Positions 46,997-58,681 of a DNA stretch of 64,000 nucleotides are shown in pieces. Origin of the DNA: Hirudinaria manillensis (lineage: Eukaryota; Annelida; Clitellata; Hirudinida; Hirudinidae). The translations under genes and the position numbers were made by a program. Numbering within the stretch: position 1 is the stretch's first letter; each line of letters starts with the position of its first letter. Under the pieces are notes generated by a model. That model did not search any database, was not told the origin of the DNA, and saw only the letters and a list, made by a program, of their open reading frames with translations. The stretch lies in the NCBI GenBank assembly GCA_034509925.1, contig CM067536.1:3757501-3821500 (forward strand), given 5' to 3'.

Positions 46997-48235
46997 TTAC
47001 AGCTCCTTGTAATCTGATACGCAGATCGAGTGAAACAACTTACCTTTAAGCAAGTTGCAGTCGACCCAGCACCAATCGTCTTCGTCATCGTTCCAGACGC
47101 AGTCAAAGTCCTCCTGGCAAACGAAACAAAGGGCCTCTTTGAAACAACTCTTTGTTACCGGTCCGCGTACTATCTCGTCTTGAAATTGATATTTCTTAAA
47201 GTACTTTTTCAATTTCTGGCGATCGATAGAAGATTTCAAATCGTCCCCCAGAGGAACGGTAGAGTCATTGAAATACTCGAAGGTCACCCAGTCCTCGAGA
47301 GACTTAAAATGCGGTCGACTATATCCGGCCAAACTCCTCTTACGTTCGTCGAAATGCTTCTGAAGGTGCATGGTGTAGCGGACACTGGCTTCACTCAGAC
47401 CTACTTTTAAATCCTTCCCGGGTGTTGGCTTGAAAGAAACATTGCAATTGCTGCATTTCTTTCCTTCTAGGAATTTGTCAACATAATATTTATGCTTGGT
47501 TTGAAGTTTCTCCAAGCTGAAATCAGCCATGGATGGAGGATTTTTCGAATTCGACACCTTAACAGGAGAAACATTGTGGCATATATGGACAACCTTGGTC
47601 GCCTTGGGTTCTGATTTCAATGCGATCGGACTCTTTCGGACTGAATCGCCTTCTGCGGACGGTGCCAAAGGATAGCCGGGTGGAAACATTGGTGGAAACC
47701 CAGGTGGGAAAAACGGTGGCAGACCTACTGGAAACATTGGTGGCATGCCTTGTGGAAACATGGGGGGCATACCAGGAGGCAACACTGGTGGCATTCCGGG
47801 AGGCAACACTGGTGGCATTCCGGGTGGCAACATTGGTGGCATTCCGGGTGGCAACATTGGTGGCATTCCGGGTGGCAACATTGGTGGCATTCCGGGTGGC
47901 AACATTGGTGGCATTCCGGGTGGCAACATTGGTGGCAAGCCAGGTGGCAACACTGGCGGCATACCGGGAGGCAACACTGGCGGCATACCGGGTGGCAACA
48001 TAGGAGGCATACCGGGCGGTAGCATGGCCGGAAAGCCAGGTGGTAAAAACGGAAACATAGGTGCACATGGAGGCATCATTTGAGGCACACCATTGCTGAC
48101 GCTATTTTCCGTGACTTGGCGCTTGTACGGTCTCTCGCATTGAGCATTGTCGTTTCTACGCTTCAAACTTGAGCGAGAGTTTGTCTTGTTTACGTTGCCA
48201 CTTTGGCATTGCCTCGCTGAAGCGGTTTTATGCAT
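46997..48235 (-). CDS. Pcf11-C-terminal-like protein, array copy 12 (longest)
   Basis: 412 aa, Asn30, eleven octads with five consecutive M-type octads after the GLPP octad, the largest number in the array. Upstream haplotype a. Confidence 0.9.
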   Translation of the reverse strand: MHKTASARQCQSGNVNKTNSRSSLKRRNDNAQCERPYKRQVTENSVSNGVPQMMPPCAPMFPFLPPGFPAMLPPGMPPMLPPGMPPVLPPGMPPVLPPGLPPMLPPGMPPMLPPGMPPMLPPGMPPMLPPGMPPMLPPGMPPVLPPGMPPVLPPGMPPMFPQGMPPMFPVGLPPFFPPGFPPMFPPGYPLAPSAEGDSVRKSPIALKSEPKATKVVHICHNVSPVKVSNSKNPPSMADFSLEKLQTKHKYYVDKFLEGKKCSNCNVSFKPTPGKDLKVGLSEASVRYTMHLQKHFDERKRSLAGYSRPHFKSLEDWVTFEYFNDSTVPLGDDLKSSIDRQKLKKYFKKYQFQDEIVRGPVTKSCFKEALCFVCQEDFDCVWNDDEDDWCWVDCNLLKGKLFHSICVSDYKEL

Positions 48236-48980
48236 GCTGTCTTGATTATCAATTTAATTCTTTATCAAAATACTTCAAGAATTAAATATTGCAGAGCAAT
48301 TGGAAATAATGGGGAAAAGCCTGGCAAATTAAATTCGATTTTCAACCAGTGTTTATTGACCGCGAGCTCGTTCTTAACGCCGATGTTGCCAGGAGCACGT
48401 CGCATGCAATAATGAAAAAAATCGTCGCTTTCGCCCTTATATGCTAAATTTGCGCGCGAAATTAATTACGCGCCAAAATTAATTTATTAATTGATTTAAA
48501 TATTTGCCATCATTTAATAAATTAATTATTAATTTGTATTATAAACAAATATTTTATTTAATTTTTTTTTTATTTTTTAAGTATAATATTAAAAATGTAA
48601 ATTATTAAAAAAAAAATTATAAATCGATTAGTTATTCGTTACTTTTCTGTCAAAATAGCCTTTTAATTTAATTATTCATTTATTTCATTTGAATTAAATT
48701 TACTAATTAATAACGAAATTAAAATACGTTCGATTTAATCAATTATTTTTGGCGCGAATTGAACCGACGTCACGATGCTCGACGTTTAAAAAACGTGCTT
48801 CGTATCCCTATAAGTCGACCCACCCGTGCTACTATATTTTTTTTATCCATAAATATAATTGATGAAATGACAATTTTATTTATAGTTTAATTTTTTTTAT
48901 TAATATATTAAATCGCAATTAATTTAATCGTAAACAGGCTCTGGCGTGCATTTTCTCAAGCAAATCTTCTTAAAGCATTA

Positions 48981-50171
48981 TTACAGCTCCTTGTAATCTG
49001 ATACGCAGATCGAGTGAAACAACTTACCTTTAAGCAAGTTGCAGTCGACCCAGCACCAATCGTCTTCGTCATCGTTCCAGACGCAGTCAAAGTCCTCCTG
49101 GCAAACGAAACAAAGGGCCTCTTTGAAACAACTCTTTGTTACCGGTCCGCGTACTATCTCGTCTTGAAATTGATATTTCTTAAAGTACTTTTTCAATTTC
49201 TGGCGATCGATAGAAGATTTCAAATCGTCCCCCAGAGGAACGGTAGAGTCATTGAAATACTCGAAGGTCACCCAGTCCTCGAGAGACTTAAAATGCGGTC
49301 GACTATATCCGGCCAAACTCCTCTTACGTTCGTCGAAATGCTTCTGAAGGTGCATGGTGTAGCGGACACTGGCTTCACTCAGACCTACTTTTAAATCCTT
49401 CCCGGGTGTTGGCTTGAAAGAAACATTGCAATTGCTGCATTTCTTTCCTTCTAGGAATTTGTCAACATAATATTTATGCTTGGTTTGAAGTTTCTCCAAG
49501 CTGAAATCAGCCATGGATGGAGGATTTTTCGAATTCGACACCTTAACAGGAGAAACATTGTGGCATATATGGACAACCTTGGTCGCCTTGGGTTCTGATT
49601 TCAATGCGATCGGACTCTTTCGGACTGAATCGCCTTCTGCGGACGGTGCCAAAGGATAGCCGGGTGGAAACATTGGTGGAAACCCAGGTGGGAAAAACGG
49701 TGGCAGACCTACTGGAAACATTGGTGGCATGCCTTGTGGAAACATGGGGGGCATACCAGGAGGCAACACTGGTGGCATTCCGGGAGGCAACACTGGTGGC
49801 ATTCCGGGTGGCAACATTGGTGGCATTCCGGGTGGCAACATTGGTGGCATTCCGGGTGGCAACATTGGTGGCAAGCCAGGTGGCAACACTGGCGGCATAC
49901 CGGGAGGCAACACTGGCGGCATACCGGGTGGCAACATAGGAGGCATACCGGGCGGTAGCATGGCCGGAAAGCCAGGTGGTAAAAACGGAAACATAGGTGC
50001 ACATGGAGGCATCATTTGAGGCACACCATTGCTGACGCTATTTTCCGTGACTTGGCGCTTGTACGGTCTCTCGCATTGAGCATTGTCGTTTCTACGCTTC
50101 AAACTTGAGCGAGAGTTTGTCTTGTTTACGTTGCCACTTTGGCATTGCCTCGCTGAAGCGGTTTTATGCAT
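48981..50171 (-). CDS. Pcf11-C-terminal-like protein, array copy 13
   Basis: 396 aa, Asn30, octad order as copy 5. Upstream haplotype a. The unit start carries CATTTGAATT rather than CGTTCGAATT, a variant shared with units 1, 14, 15 and 17. Confidence 0.9.
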   Translation of the reverse strand: MHKTASARQCQSGNVNKTNSRSSLKRRNDNAQCERPYKRQVTENSVSNGVPQMMPPCAPMFPFLPPGFPAMLPPGMPPMLPPGMPPVLPPGMPPVLPPGLPPMLPPGMPPMLPPGMPPMLPPGMPPVLPPGMPPVLPPGMPPMFPQGMPPMFPVGLPPFFPPGFPPMFPPGYPLAPSAEGDSVRKSPIALKSEPKATKVVHICHNVSPVKVSNSKNPPSMADFSLEKLQTKHKYYVDKFLEGKKCSNCNVSFKPTPGKDLKVGLSEASVRYTMHLQKHFDERKRSLAGYSRPHFKSLEDWVTFEYFNDSTVPLGDDLKSSIDRQKLKKYFKKYQFQDEIVRGPVTKSCFKEALCFVCQEDFDCVWNDDEDDWCWVDCNLLKGKLFHSICVSDYKEL

Positions 50172-50916
50172 GCTGTCTTGATTATCAATTTAATTCTTTA
50201 TCAAAATACTTCAAGAATTAAATATTGCAGAGCAATTGGAAATAATGGGGAAAAGCCTGGCAAATTAAATTCGATTTTCAACCAGTGTTTATTGACCGCG
50301 AGCTCGTTCTTAACGCCGATGTTGCCAGGAGCACGTCGCATGCAATAATGAAAAAAATCGTCGCTTTCGCCCTTATATGCTAAATTTGCGCGCGAAATTA
50401 ATTACGCGCCAAAATTAATTTATTAATTGATTTAAATATTTGCCATCATTTAATAAATTAATTATTAATTTGTATTATAAACAAATATTTTATTTAATTT
50501 TTTTTTTATTTTTTAAGTATAATATTAAAAATGTAAATTATTAAAAAAAAAATTATAAATCGATTAGTTATTCGTTACTTTTCTGTCAAAATAGCCTTTT
50601 AATTTAATTATTCATTTATTTCATTTGAATTAAATTTACTAATTAATAACGAAATTAAAATACGTTCGATTTAATCAATTATTTTTGGCGCGAATTGAAC
50701 CGACGTCACGATGCTCGACGTTTAAAAAACGTGCTTCGTATCCCTATAAGTCGACCCACCCGTGCTACTATATTTTTTTTATCCATAAATATAATTGATG
50801 AAATGACAATTTTATTTATAGTTTAATTTTTTTTATTAATATATTAAATCGCAATTAATTTAATCGTAAACAGGCTCTGGCGTGCATTTTCTCAAGCAAA
50901 TCTTCTTAAAGCATTA

Positions 50917-52131
50917 TTACAGCTCCTTGTAATCTGATACGCAGATCGAGTGAAACAACTTACCTTTAAGCAAGTTGCAGTCGACCCAGCACCAATCGTC
51001 TTCGTCATCGTTCCAGACGCAGTCAAAGTCCTCCTGGCAAACGAAACAAAGGGCCTCTTTGAAACAACTCTTTGTTACCGGTCCGCGTACTATCTCGTCT
51101 TGAAATTGATATTTCTTAAAGTACTTTTTCAATTTCTGGCGATCGATAGAAGATTTCAAATCGTCCCCCAGAGGAACGGTAGAGTCATTGAAATACTCGA
51201 AGGTCACCCAGTCCTCGAGAGACTTAAAATGCGGTCGACTATATCCGGCCAAACTCCTCTTACGTTCGTCGAAATGCTTCTGAAGGTGCATGGTGTAGCG
51301 GACACTGGCTTCACTCAGACCTACTTTTAAATCCTTCCCGGGTGTTGGCTTGAAAGAAACATTGCAATTGCTGCATTTCTTTCCTTCTAGGAATTTGTCA
51401 ACATAATATTTATGCTTGGTTTGAAGTTTCTCCAAGCTGAAATCAGCCATGGATGGAGGATTTTTCGAATTCGACACCTTAACAGGAGAAACATTGTGGC
51501 ATATATGGACAACCTTGGTCGCCTTGGGTTCTGATTTCAATGCGATCGGACTCTTTCGGACTGAATCGCCTTCTGCGGACGGTGCCAAAGGATAGCCGGG
51601 TGGAAACATTGGTGGAAACCCAGGTGGGAAAAACGGTGGCAGACCTACTGGAAACATTGGTGGCATGCCTTGTGGAAACATGGGGGGCATACCAGGAGGC
51701 AACACTGGTGGCATTCCGGGTGGCAACATTGGTGGCATTCCGGGAGGCAACACTGGTGGCATTCCGGGTGGCAACATTGGTGGCATTCCGGGTGGCAACA
51801 TTGGTGGCATTCCGGGTGGCAACATTGGTGGCAAGCCAGGTGGCAACACTGGCGGCATACCGGGAGGCAACACTGGCGGCATACCGGGTGGCAACATAGG
51901 AGGCATACCGGGCGGTAGCATGGCCGGAAAGCCAGGTGGTAAAAACGGAAACATAGGTGCACATGGAGGCATCATTTGAGGCACACCATTGCTGACGCTA
52001 TTTTCCGTGACTTGGCGCTTATACGGTCTCTCGCATTGAGCAATGTCGTTTCTACGCTTCAAACTTGAGCGAGAGTTTGTCTTGTTTACGTTGCCACTTT
52101 GGCATTGCCTCGCTGAAGCGGTTTTATGCAT
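50917..52131 (-). CDS. Pcf11-C-terminal-like protein, array copy 14
   Basis: 404 aa. It combines Ile30 and upstream haplotype b with the octad order otherwise found in Asn30 copies (3, 15, 17, 18), another mosaic of unit types. Confidence 0.9.
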   Translation of the reverse strand: MHKTASARQCQSGNVNKTNSRSSLKRRNDIAQCERPYKRQVTENSVSNGVPQMMPPCAPMFPFLPPGFPAMLPPGMPPMLPPGMPPVLPPGMPPVLPPGLPPMLPPGMPPMLPPGMPPMLPPGMPPVLPPGMPPMLPPGMPPVLPPGMPPMFPQGMPPMFPVGLPPFFPPGFPPMFPPGYPLAPSAEGDSVRKSPIALKSEPKATKVVHICHNVSPVKVSNSKNPPSMADFSLEKLQTKHKYYVDKFLEGKKCSNCNVSFKPTPGKDLKVGLSEASVRYTMHLQKHFDERKRSLAGYSRPHFKSLEDWVTFEYFNDSTVPLGDDLKSSIDRQKLKKYFKKYQFQDEIVRGPVTKSCFKEALCFVCQEDFDCVWNDDEDDWCWVDCNLLKGKLFHSICVSDYKEL

Positions 52132-52876
52132 GCTGTCTTGATTATCAATTTAATTCTTTATCAAAATACTTCAAGAATTAAATATTGCAGAGCAATTGGA
52201 AATAATGAGGAAAAGCCTGGCAAATTAAATTCGATTTTCAACCAGTGTTTATTGACCGCGTGCTCGTTCTTAACGCCGATGTTGTCAGGAGCACGTCGCA
52301 TGCAATAATGAAAAAAATCGTCGCTTTCGCCCTTATATGCTAAATTTGCGCGCGAAATTAATTACGCGCCAAAATTAATTTATTAATTGATTTAAATATT
52401 TGCCATCATTTAATAAATTAATTATTAATTTGTATTATAAACAAATATTTTATTTAATTTTTTTTTTATTTTTTAAGTATAATATTAAAAATGTAAATTA
52501 TTAAAAAAAAAATTATAAATCGATTAGTTATTCGTTACTTTTCTGTCAAAATAGCCTTTTAATTTAATTATTCATTTATTTCATTTGAATTAAATTTACT
52601 AATTAATAACGAAATTAAAATACGTTCGATTTAATCAATTATTTTTGGCGCGAATTGAACCGACGTCACGATGCTCGACGTTTAAAAAACGTGCTTCGTA
52701 TCCCTATAAGTCGACCCACCCGTGCTACTATATTTTTTTTATCCATAAATATAATTGATGAAATGACAATTTTATTTATAGTTTAATTTTTTTTATTAAT
52801 ATATTAAATCGCAATTAATTTAATCGTAAACAGGCTCTGGCGTGCATTTTCTCAAGCAAATCTTCTTAAAGCATTA

Positions 52877-54091
52877 TTACAGCTCCTTGTAATCTGATAC
52901 GCAGATCGAGTGAAACAACTTACCTTTAAGCAAGTTGCAGTCGACCCAGCACCAATCGTCTTCGTCATCGTTCCAGACGCAGTCAAAGTCCTCCTGGCAA
53001 ACGAAACAAAGGGCCTCTTTGAAACAACTCTTTGTTACCGGTCCGCGTACTATCTCGTCTTGAAATTGATATTTCTTAAAGTACTTTTTCAATTTCTGGC
53101 GATCGATAGAAGATTTCAAATCGTCCCCCAGAGGAACGGTAGAGTCATTGAAATACTCGAAGGTCACCCAGTCCTCGAGAGACTTAAAATGCGGTCGACT
53201 ATATCCGGCCAAACTCCTCTTACGTTCGTCGAAATGCTTCTGAAGGTGCATGGTGTAGCGGACACTGGCTTCACTCAGACCTACTTTTAAATCCTTCCCG
53301 GGTGTTGGCTTGAAAGAAACATTGCAATTGCTGCATTTCTTTCCTTCTAGGAATTTGTCAACATAATATTTATGCTTGGTTTGAAGTTTCTCCAAGCTGA
53401 AATCAGCCATGGATGGAGGATTTTTCGAATTCGACACCTTAACAGGAGAAACATTGTGGCATATATGGACAACCTTGGTCGCCTTGGGTTCTGATTTCAA
53501 TGCGATCGGACTCTTTCGGACTGAATCGCCTTCTGCGGACGGTGCCAAAGGATAGCCGGGTGGAAACATTGGTGGAAACCCAGGTGGGAAAAACGGTGGC
53601 AGACCTACTGGAAACATTGGTGGCATGCCTTGTGGAAACATGGGGGGCATACCAGGAGGCAACACTGGTGGCATTCCGGGTGGCAACATTGGTGGCATTC
53701 CGGGAGGCAACACTGGTGGCATTCCGGGTGGCAACATTGGTGGCATTCCGGGTGGCAACATTGGTGGCATTCCGGGTGGCAACATTGGTGGCAAGCCAGG
53801 TGGCAACACTGGCGGCATACCGGGAGGCAACACTGGCGGCATACCGGGTGGCAACATAGGAGGCATACCGGGCGGTAGCATGGCCGGAAAGCCAGGTGGT
53901 AAAAACGGAAACATAGGTGCACATGGAGGCATCATTTGAGGCACACCATTGCTGACGCTATTTTCCGTGACTTGGCGCTTGTACGGTCTCTCGCATTGAG
54001 CATTGTCGTTTCTACGCTTCAAACTTGAGCGAGAGTTTGTCTTGTTTACGTTGCCACTTTGGCATTGCCTCGCTGAAGCGGTTTTATGCAT
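52877..54091 (-). CDS. Pcf11-C-terminal-like protein, array copy 15
   Basis: 404 aa, Asn30, same protein as copy 3. Upstream haplotype a. Confidence 0.9.
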   Translation of the reverse strand: MHKTASARQCQSGNVNKTNSRSSLKRRNDNAQCERPYKRQVTENSVSNGVPQMMPPCAPMFPFLPPGFPAMLPPGMPPMLPPGMPPVLPPGMPPVLPPGLPPMLPPGMPPMLPPGMPPMLPPGMPPVLPPGMPPMLPPGMPPVLPPGMPPMFPQGMPPMFPVGLPPFFPPGFPPMFPPGYPLAPSAEGDSVRKSPIALKSEPKATKVVHICHNVSPVKVSNSKNPPSMADFSLEKLQTKHKYYVDKFLEGKKCSNCNVSFKPTPGKDLKVGLSEASVRYTMHLQKHFDERKRSLAGYSRPHFKSLEDWVTFEYFNDSTVPLGDDLKSSIDRQKLKKYFKKYQFQDEIVRGPVTKSCFKEALCFVCQEDFDCVWNDDEDDWCWVDCNLLKGKLFHSICVSDYKEL

Positions 54092-54836
54092 GCTGTCTTG
54101 ATTATCAATTTAATTCTTTATCAAAATACTTCAAGAATTAAATATTGCAGAGCAATTGGAAATAATGGGGAAAAGCCTGGCAAATTAAATTCGATTTTCA
54201 ACCAGTGTTTATTGACCGCGAGCTCGTTCTTAACGCCGATGTTGCCAGGAGCACGTCGCATGCAATAATGAAAAAAATCGTCGCTTTCGCCCTTATATGC
54301 TAAATTTGCGCGCGAAATTAATTACGCGCCAAAATTAATTTATTAATTGATTTAAATATTTGCCATCATTTAATAAATTAATTATTAATTTGTATTATAA
54401 ACAAATATTTTATTTAATTTTTTTTTTATTTTTTAAGTATAATATTAAAAATGTAAATTATTAAAAAAAAAATTATAAATCGATTAGTTATTCGTTACTT
54501 TTCTGTCAAAATAGCCTTTTAATTTAATTATTCATTTATTTCTTTCGAATTAAATTTACTAATTAATAACGAAATTAAAATACGTTCGATTTAATCAATT
54601 ATTTTTGGCGCGAATTGAACCGACGTCACGATGCTCGACGTTTAAAAAACGTGCTTCGTATCCCTATAAGTCGACCCACCCGTGCTACTATATTTTTTTT
54701 ATCCATAAATATAATTGATGAAATGACAATTTTATTTATAGTTTAATTTTTTTTATTAATATATTAAATCGCAATTAATTTAATCGTAAACAGGCTCTGG
54801 CGTGCATTTTCTCAAGCAAATCTTCTTAAAGCATTA

Positions 54837-55979
54837 TTACAGCTCCTTGTAATCTGATACGCAGATCGAGTGAAACAACTTACCTTTAAGCAAGTTGCAG
54901 TCGACCCAGCACCAATCGTCTTCGTCATCGTTCCAGACGCAGTCAAAGTCCTCCTGGCAAACGAAACAAAGGGCCTCTTTGAAACAACTCTTTGTTACCG
55001 GTCCGCGTACTATCTCGTCTTGAAATTGATATTTCTTAAAGTACTTTTTCAATTTCTGGCGATCGATAGAAGATTTCAAATCGTCCCCCAGAGGAACGGT
55101 AGAGTCATTGAAATACTCGAAGGTCACCCAGTCCTCGAGAGACTTAAAATGCGGTCGACTATATCCGGCCAAACTCCTCTTACGTTCGTCGAAATGCTTC
55201 TGAAGGTGCATGGTGTAGCGGACACTGGCTTCACTCAGACCTACTTTTAAATCCTTCCCGGGTGTTGGCTTGAAAGAAACATTGCAATTGCTGCATTTCT
55301 TTCCTTCTAGGAATTTGTCAACATAATATTTATGCTTGGTTTGAAGTTTCTCCAAGCTGAAATCAGCCATGGATGGAGGATTTTTCGAATTCGACACCTT
55401 AACAGGAGAAACATTGTGGCATATATGGACAACCTTGGTCGCCTTGGGTTCTGATTTCAATGCGATCGGACTCTTTCGGACTGAATCGCCTTCTGCGGAC
55501 GGTGCCAAAGGATAGCCGGGTGGAAACATTGGTGGAAACCCAGGTGGGAAAAACGGTGGCAGACCTACTGGAAACATTGGTGGCATGCCTTGTGGAAACA
55601 TGGGGGGCATACCAGGAGGCAACACTGGTGGCATTCCGGGTGGCAACATTGGTGGCATTCCGGGAGGCAACACTGGTGGCATTCCGGGTGGCAACATTGG
55701 TGGCATTCCGGGTGGCAACATTGGTGGCATTCCGGGTGGCAACATTGGTGGCATACCGGGCGGTAGCATGGCCGGAAAGCCAGGTGGTAAAAACGGAAAC
55801 ATAGGTGCACATGGAGGCATCATTTGAGGCACACCATTGCTGACGCTATTTTCCGTGACTTGGCGCTTGTACGGTCTCTCGCATTGAGCATTGTCGTTTC
55901 TACGCTTCAAACTTGAGCGAGAGTTTGTCTTGTTTACGTTGCCACTTTGGCATTGCCTCGCTGAAGCGGTTTTATGCAT
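54837..55979 (-). CDS. Pcf11-C-terminal-like protein, array copy 16 (shortest)
   Basis: 380 aa, Asn30, only seven octads. An in-frame 72-bp loss removed three octads including the GLPP variant, relative to copies 15 and 17. Both zinc fingers are intact. The unit start has the private variant CTTTCGAATT. Upstream haplotype a. Confidence 0.9.
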   Translation of the reverse strand: MHKTASARQCQSGNVNKTNSRSSLKRRNDNAQCERPYKRQVTENSVSNGVPQMMPPCAPMFPFLPPGFPAMLPPGMPPMLPPGMPPMLPPGMPPMLPPGMPPVLPPGMPPMLPPGMPPVLPPGMPPMFPQGMPPMFPVGLPPFFPPGFPPMFPPGYPLAPSAEGDSVRKSPIALKSEPKATKVVHICHNVSPVKVSNSKNPPSMADFSLEKLQTKHKYYVDKFLEGKKCSNCNVSFKPTPGKDLKVGLSEASVRYTMHLQKHFDERKRSLAGYSRPHFKSLEDWVTFEYFNDSTVPLGDDLKSSIDRQKLKKYFKKYQFQDEIVRGPVTKSCFKEALCFVCQEDFDCVWNDDEDDWCWVDCNLLKGKLFHSICVSDYKEL

Positions 55980-56722
55980 GCTGTCTTGATTATCAATTTA
56001 ATTCTTTATCAAAATACTTCAAGAATTAAATATTGCAGAGCAATTGGAAATAATGGGGAAAAGCCTGGCAAATTAAATTCGATTTTCAACCAGTGTTTAT
56101 TGACCGCGAGCTCGTTCTTAACGCCGATGTTGCCAGGAGCACGTCGCATGCAATAATGAAAAAAATCGTCGCTTTCGCCCTTATATGCTAAATTTGCGCG
56201 CGAAATTAATTACGCGCCAAAATTAATTTATTAATTGATTTAAATATTTGCCATCATTTAATAAATTAATTATTAATTTGTATTATAAACAAATATTTTA
56301 TTTAATTTTTTTTTATTTTTTAAGTATAATATTAAAAATGTAAATTATTAAAAAAAAAATTATAAATCGATTAGTTATTCGTTACTTTTCTGTCAAAATA
56401 GCCTTTTAATTTAATTATTCATTTATTTCATTTGAATTAAATTTACTAATTAATAACGAAATTAAAATACGTTCGATTTAATCAATTATTTTTGGCGCGA
56501 ATTGAACCGACGTCACGATGCTCGACGTTTAAAAAACGTGCTTCGTATCCCTATAAGTCGACCCACCCGTGCTACTATATTTTTTTTATCCATAAATATA
56601 ATTGATGAAATGACAATTTTATTTATAGTTTATTTTTTTTATTAATATATTAAATCGCAATTAATTTAATCGTAAACAGGCTCTGGCGTGCATTTTCTCA
56701 AGCAAATCTTCTTAAAGCATTA

Positions 56723-57937
56723 TTACAGCTCCTTGTAATCTGATACGCAGATCGAGTGAAACAACTTACCTTTAAGCAAGTTGCAGTCGACCCAGCACCA
56801 ATCGTCTTCGTCATCGTTCCAGACGCAGTCAAAGTCCTCCTGGCAAACGAAACAAAGGGCCTCTTTGAAACAACTCTTTGTTACCGGTCCGCGTACTATC
56901 TCGTCTTGAAATTGATATTTCTTAAAGTACTTTTTCAATTTCTGGCGATCGATAGAAGATTTCAAATCGTCCCCCAGAGGAACGGTAGAGTCATTGAAAT
57001 ACTCGAAGGTCACCCAGTCCTCGAGAGACTTAAAATGCGGTCGACTATATCCGGCCAAACTCCTCTTACGTTCGTCGAAATGCTTCTGAAGGTGCATGGT
57101 GTAGCGGACACTGGCTTCACTCAGACCTACTTTTAAATCCTTCCCGGGTGTTGGCTTGAAAGAAACATTGCAATTGCTGCATTTCTTTCCTTCTAGGAAT
57201 TTGTCAACATAATATTTATGCTTGGTTTGAAGTTTCTCCAAGCTGAAATCAGCCATGGATGGAGGATTTTTCGAATTCGACACCTTAACAGGAGAAACAT
57301 TGTGGCATATATGGACAACCTTGGTCGCCTTGGGTTCTGATTTCAATGCGATCGGACTCTTTCCGACTGAATCGCCTTCTGCGGACGGTGCCAAAGGATA
57401 GCCGGGTGGAAACATTGGTGGAAACCCAGGTGGGAAAAACGGTGGCAGACCTACTGGAAACATTGGTGGCATGCCTTGTGGAAACATGGGGGGCATACCA
57501 GGAGGCAACACTGGTGGCATTCCGGGTGGCAACATTGGTGGCATTCCGGGAGGCAACACTGGTGGCATTCCGGGTGGCAACATTGGTGGCATTCCGGGTG
57601 GCAACATTGGTGGCATTCCGGGTGGCAACATTGGTGGCAAGCCAGGTGGCAACACTGGCGGCATACCGGGAGGCAACACTGGCGGCATACCGGGTGGCAA
57701 CATAGGAGGCATACCGGGCGGTAGCATGGCCGGAAAGCCAGGTGGTAAAAACGGAAACATAGGTGCACATGGAGGCATCATTTGAGGCACACCATTGCTG
57801 ACGCTATTTTCCGTGACTTGGCGCTTGTACGGTCTCTCGCATTGAGCATTGTCGTTTCTACGCTTCAAACTTGAGCGAGAGTTTGTCTTGTTTACGTTGC
57901 CACTTTGGCATTGCCTCGCTGAAGCGGTTTTATGCAT
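56723..57937 (-). CDS. Pcf11-C-terminal-like protein, array copy 17
   Basis: 404 aa, Asn30. It has the only amino-acid change outside residue 30 and the octads that I noticed among intact copies: Arg to Gly in SV(R/G)KSPIAL, just before the zinc-finger region (plus strand TTCCGACTG for TTCGGACTG). The 3' flank also has a small A/T-run deletion near 56630. Confidence 0.9.
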   Translation of the reverse strand: MHKTASARQCQSGNVNKTNSRSSLKRRNDNAQCERPYKRQVTENSVSNGVPQMMPPCAPMFPFLPPGFPAMLPPGMPPMLPPGMPPVLPPGMPPVLPPGLPPMLPPGMPPMLPPGMPPMLPPGMPPVLPPGMPPMLPPGMPPVLPPGMPPMFPQGMPPMFPVGLPPFFPPGFPPMFPPGYPLAPSAEGDSVGKSPIALKSEPKATKVVHICHNVSPVKVSNSKNPPSMADFSLEKLQTKHKYYVDKFLEGKKCSNCNVSFKPTPGKDLKVGLSEASVRYTMHLQKHFDERKRSLAGYSRPHFKSLEDWVTFEYFNDSTVPLGDDLKSSIDRQKLKKYFKKYQFQDEIVRGPVTKSCFKEALCFVCQEDFDCVWNDDEDDWCWVDCNLLKGKLFHSICVSDYKEL

Positions 57938-58681
57938 GCTGTCTTGATTATCAATTTAATTCTTTATCAAAATACTTCAAGAATTAAATATTGCAGAGCA
58001 ATTGGAAATAATGGGGAAAAGCCTGGCAAATTAAATTCGATTTTCAACCAGTGTTTATTGACCGCGAGCTCGTTCTTAACGCCGATGTTGCCAGGAGCAC
58101 GTCGCATGCAATAATGAAAAAAATCGTCGCTTTCGCCCTTATATGCTAAATTTGCGCGCGAAATTAATTACGCGCCAAAATTAATTTATTAATTGATTTA
58201 AATATTTGCCATCATTTAATAAATTAATTATTAATTTGTATTATAAACAAATATTTTATTTAATTTTTTTTTATTTTTTAAGTATAATATTAAAAATGTA
58301 AATTATTAAAAAAAAAATTATAAATCGATTAGTTATTCGTTACTTTTCTGTCAAAATAGCCTTTTAATTTAATTATTCATTTATTTCGTTCGAATTAAAT
58401 TTACTAATTAATAACGAAATTCAAATACGTTCGATTTAATCAATTATTTTTGGCGCGAATTGAACCGACGTCACGATGCTCGACGTTTAAAAAACGTGCT
58501 TCGTATCCCTATAAGTCGACCCACCCGTGCTACTATATTTTTTTTATCCATAAATATAATTGATGAAATGACAATTTTATTTATAGTTTATTTTTTTTTA
58601 TTAATATATTAAATCGCAATTAATTTAATCGTAAACAGGCTCTGGCGTGCATTTTCTCAAGCAAATCTTCTTAAAGCATTA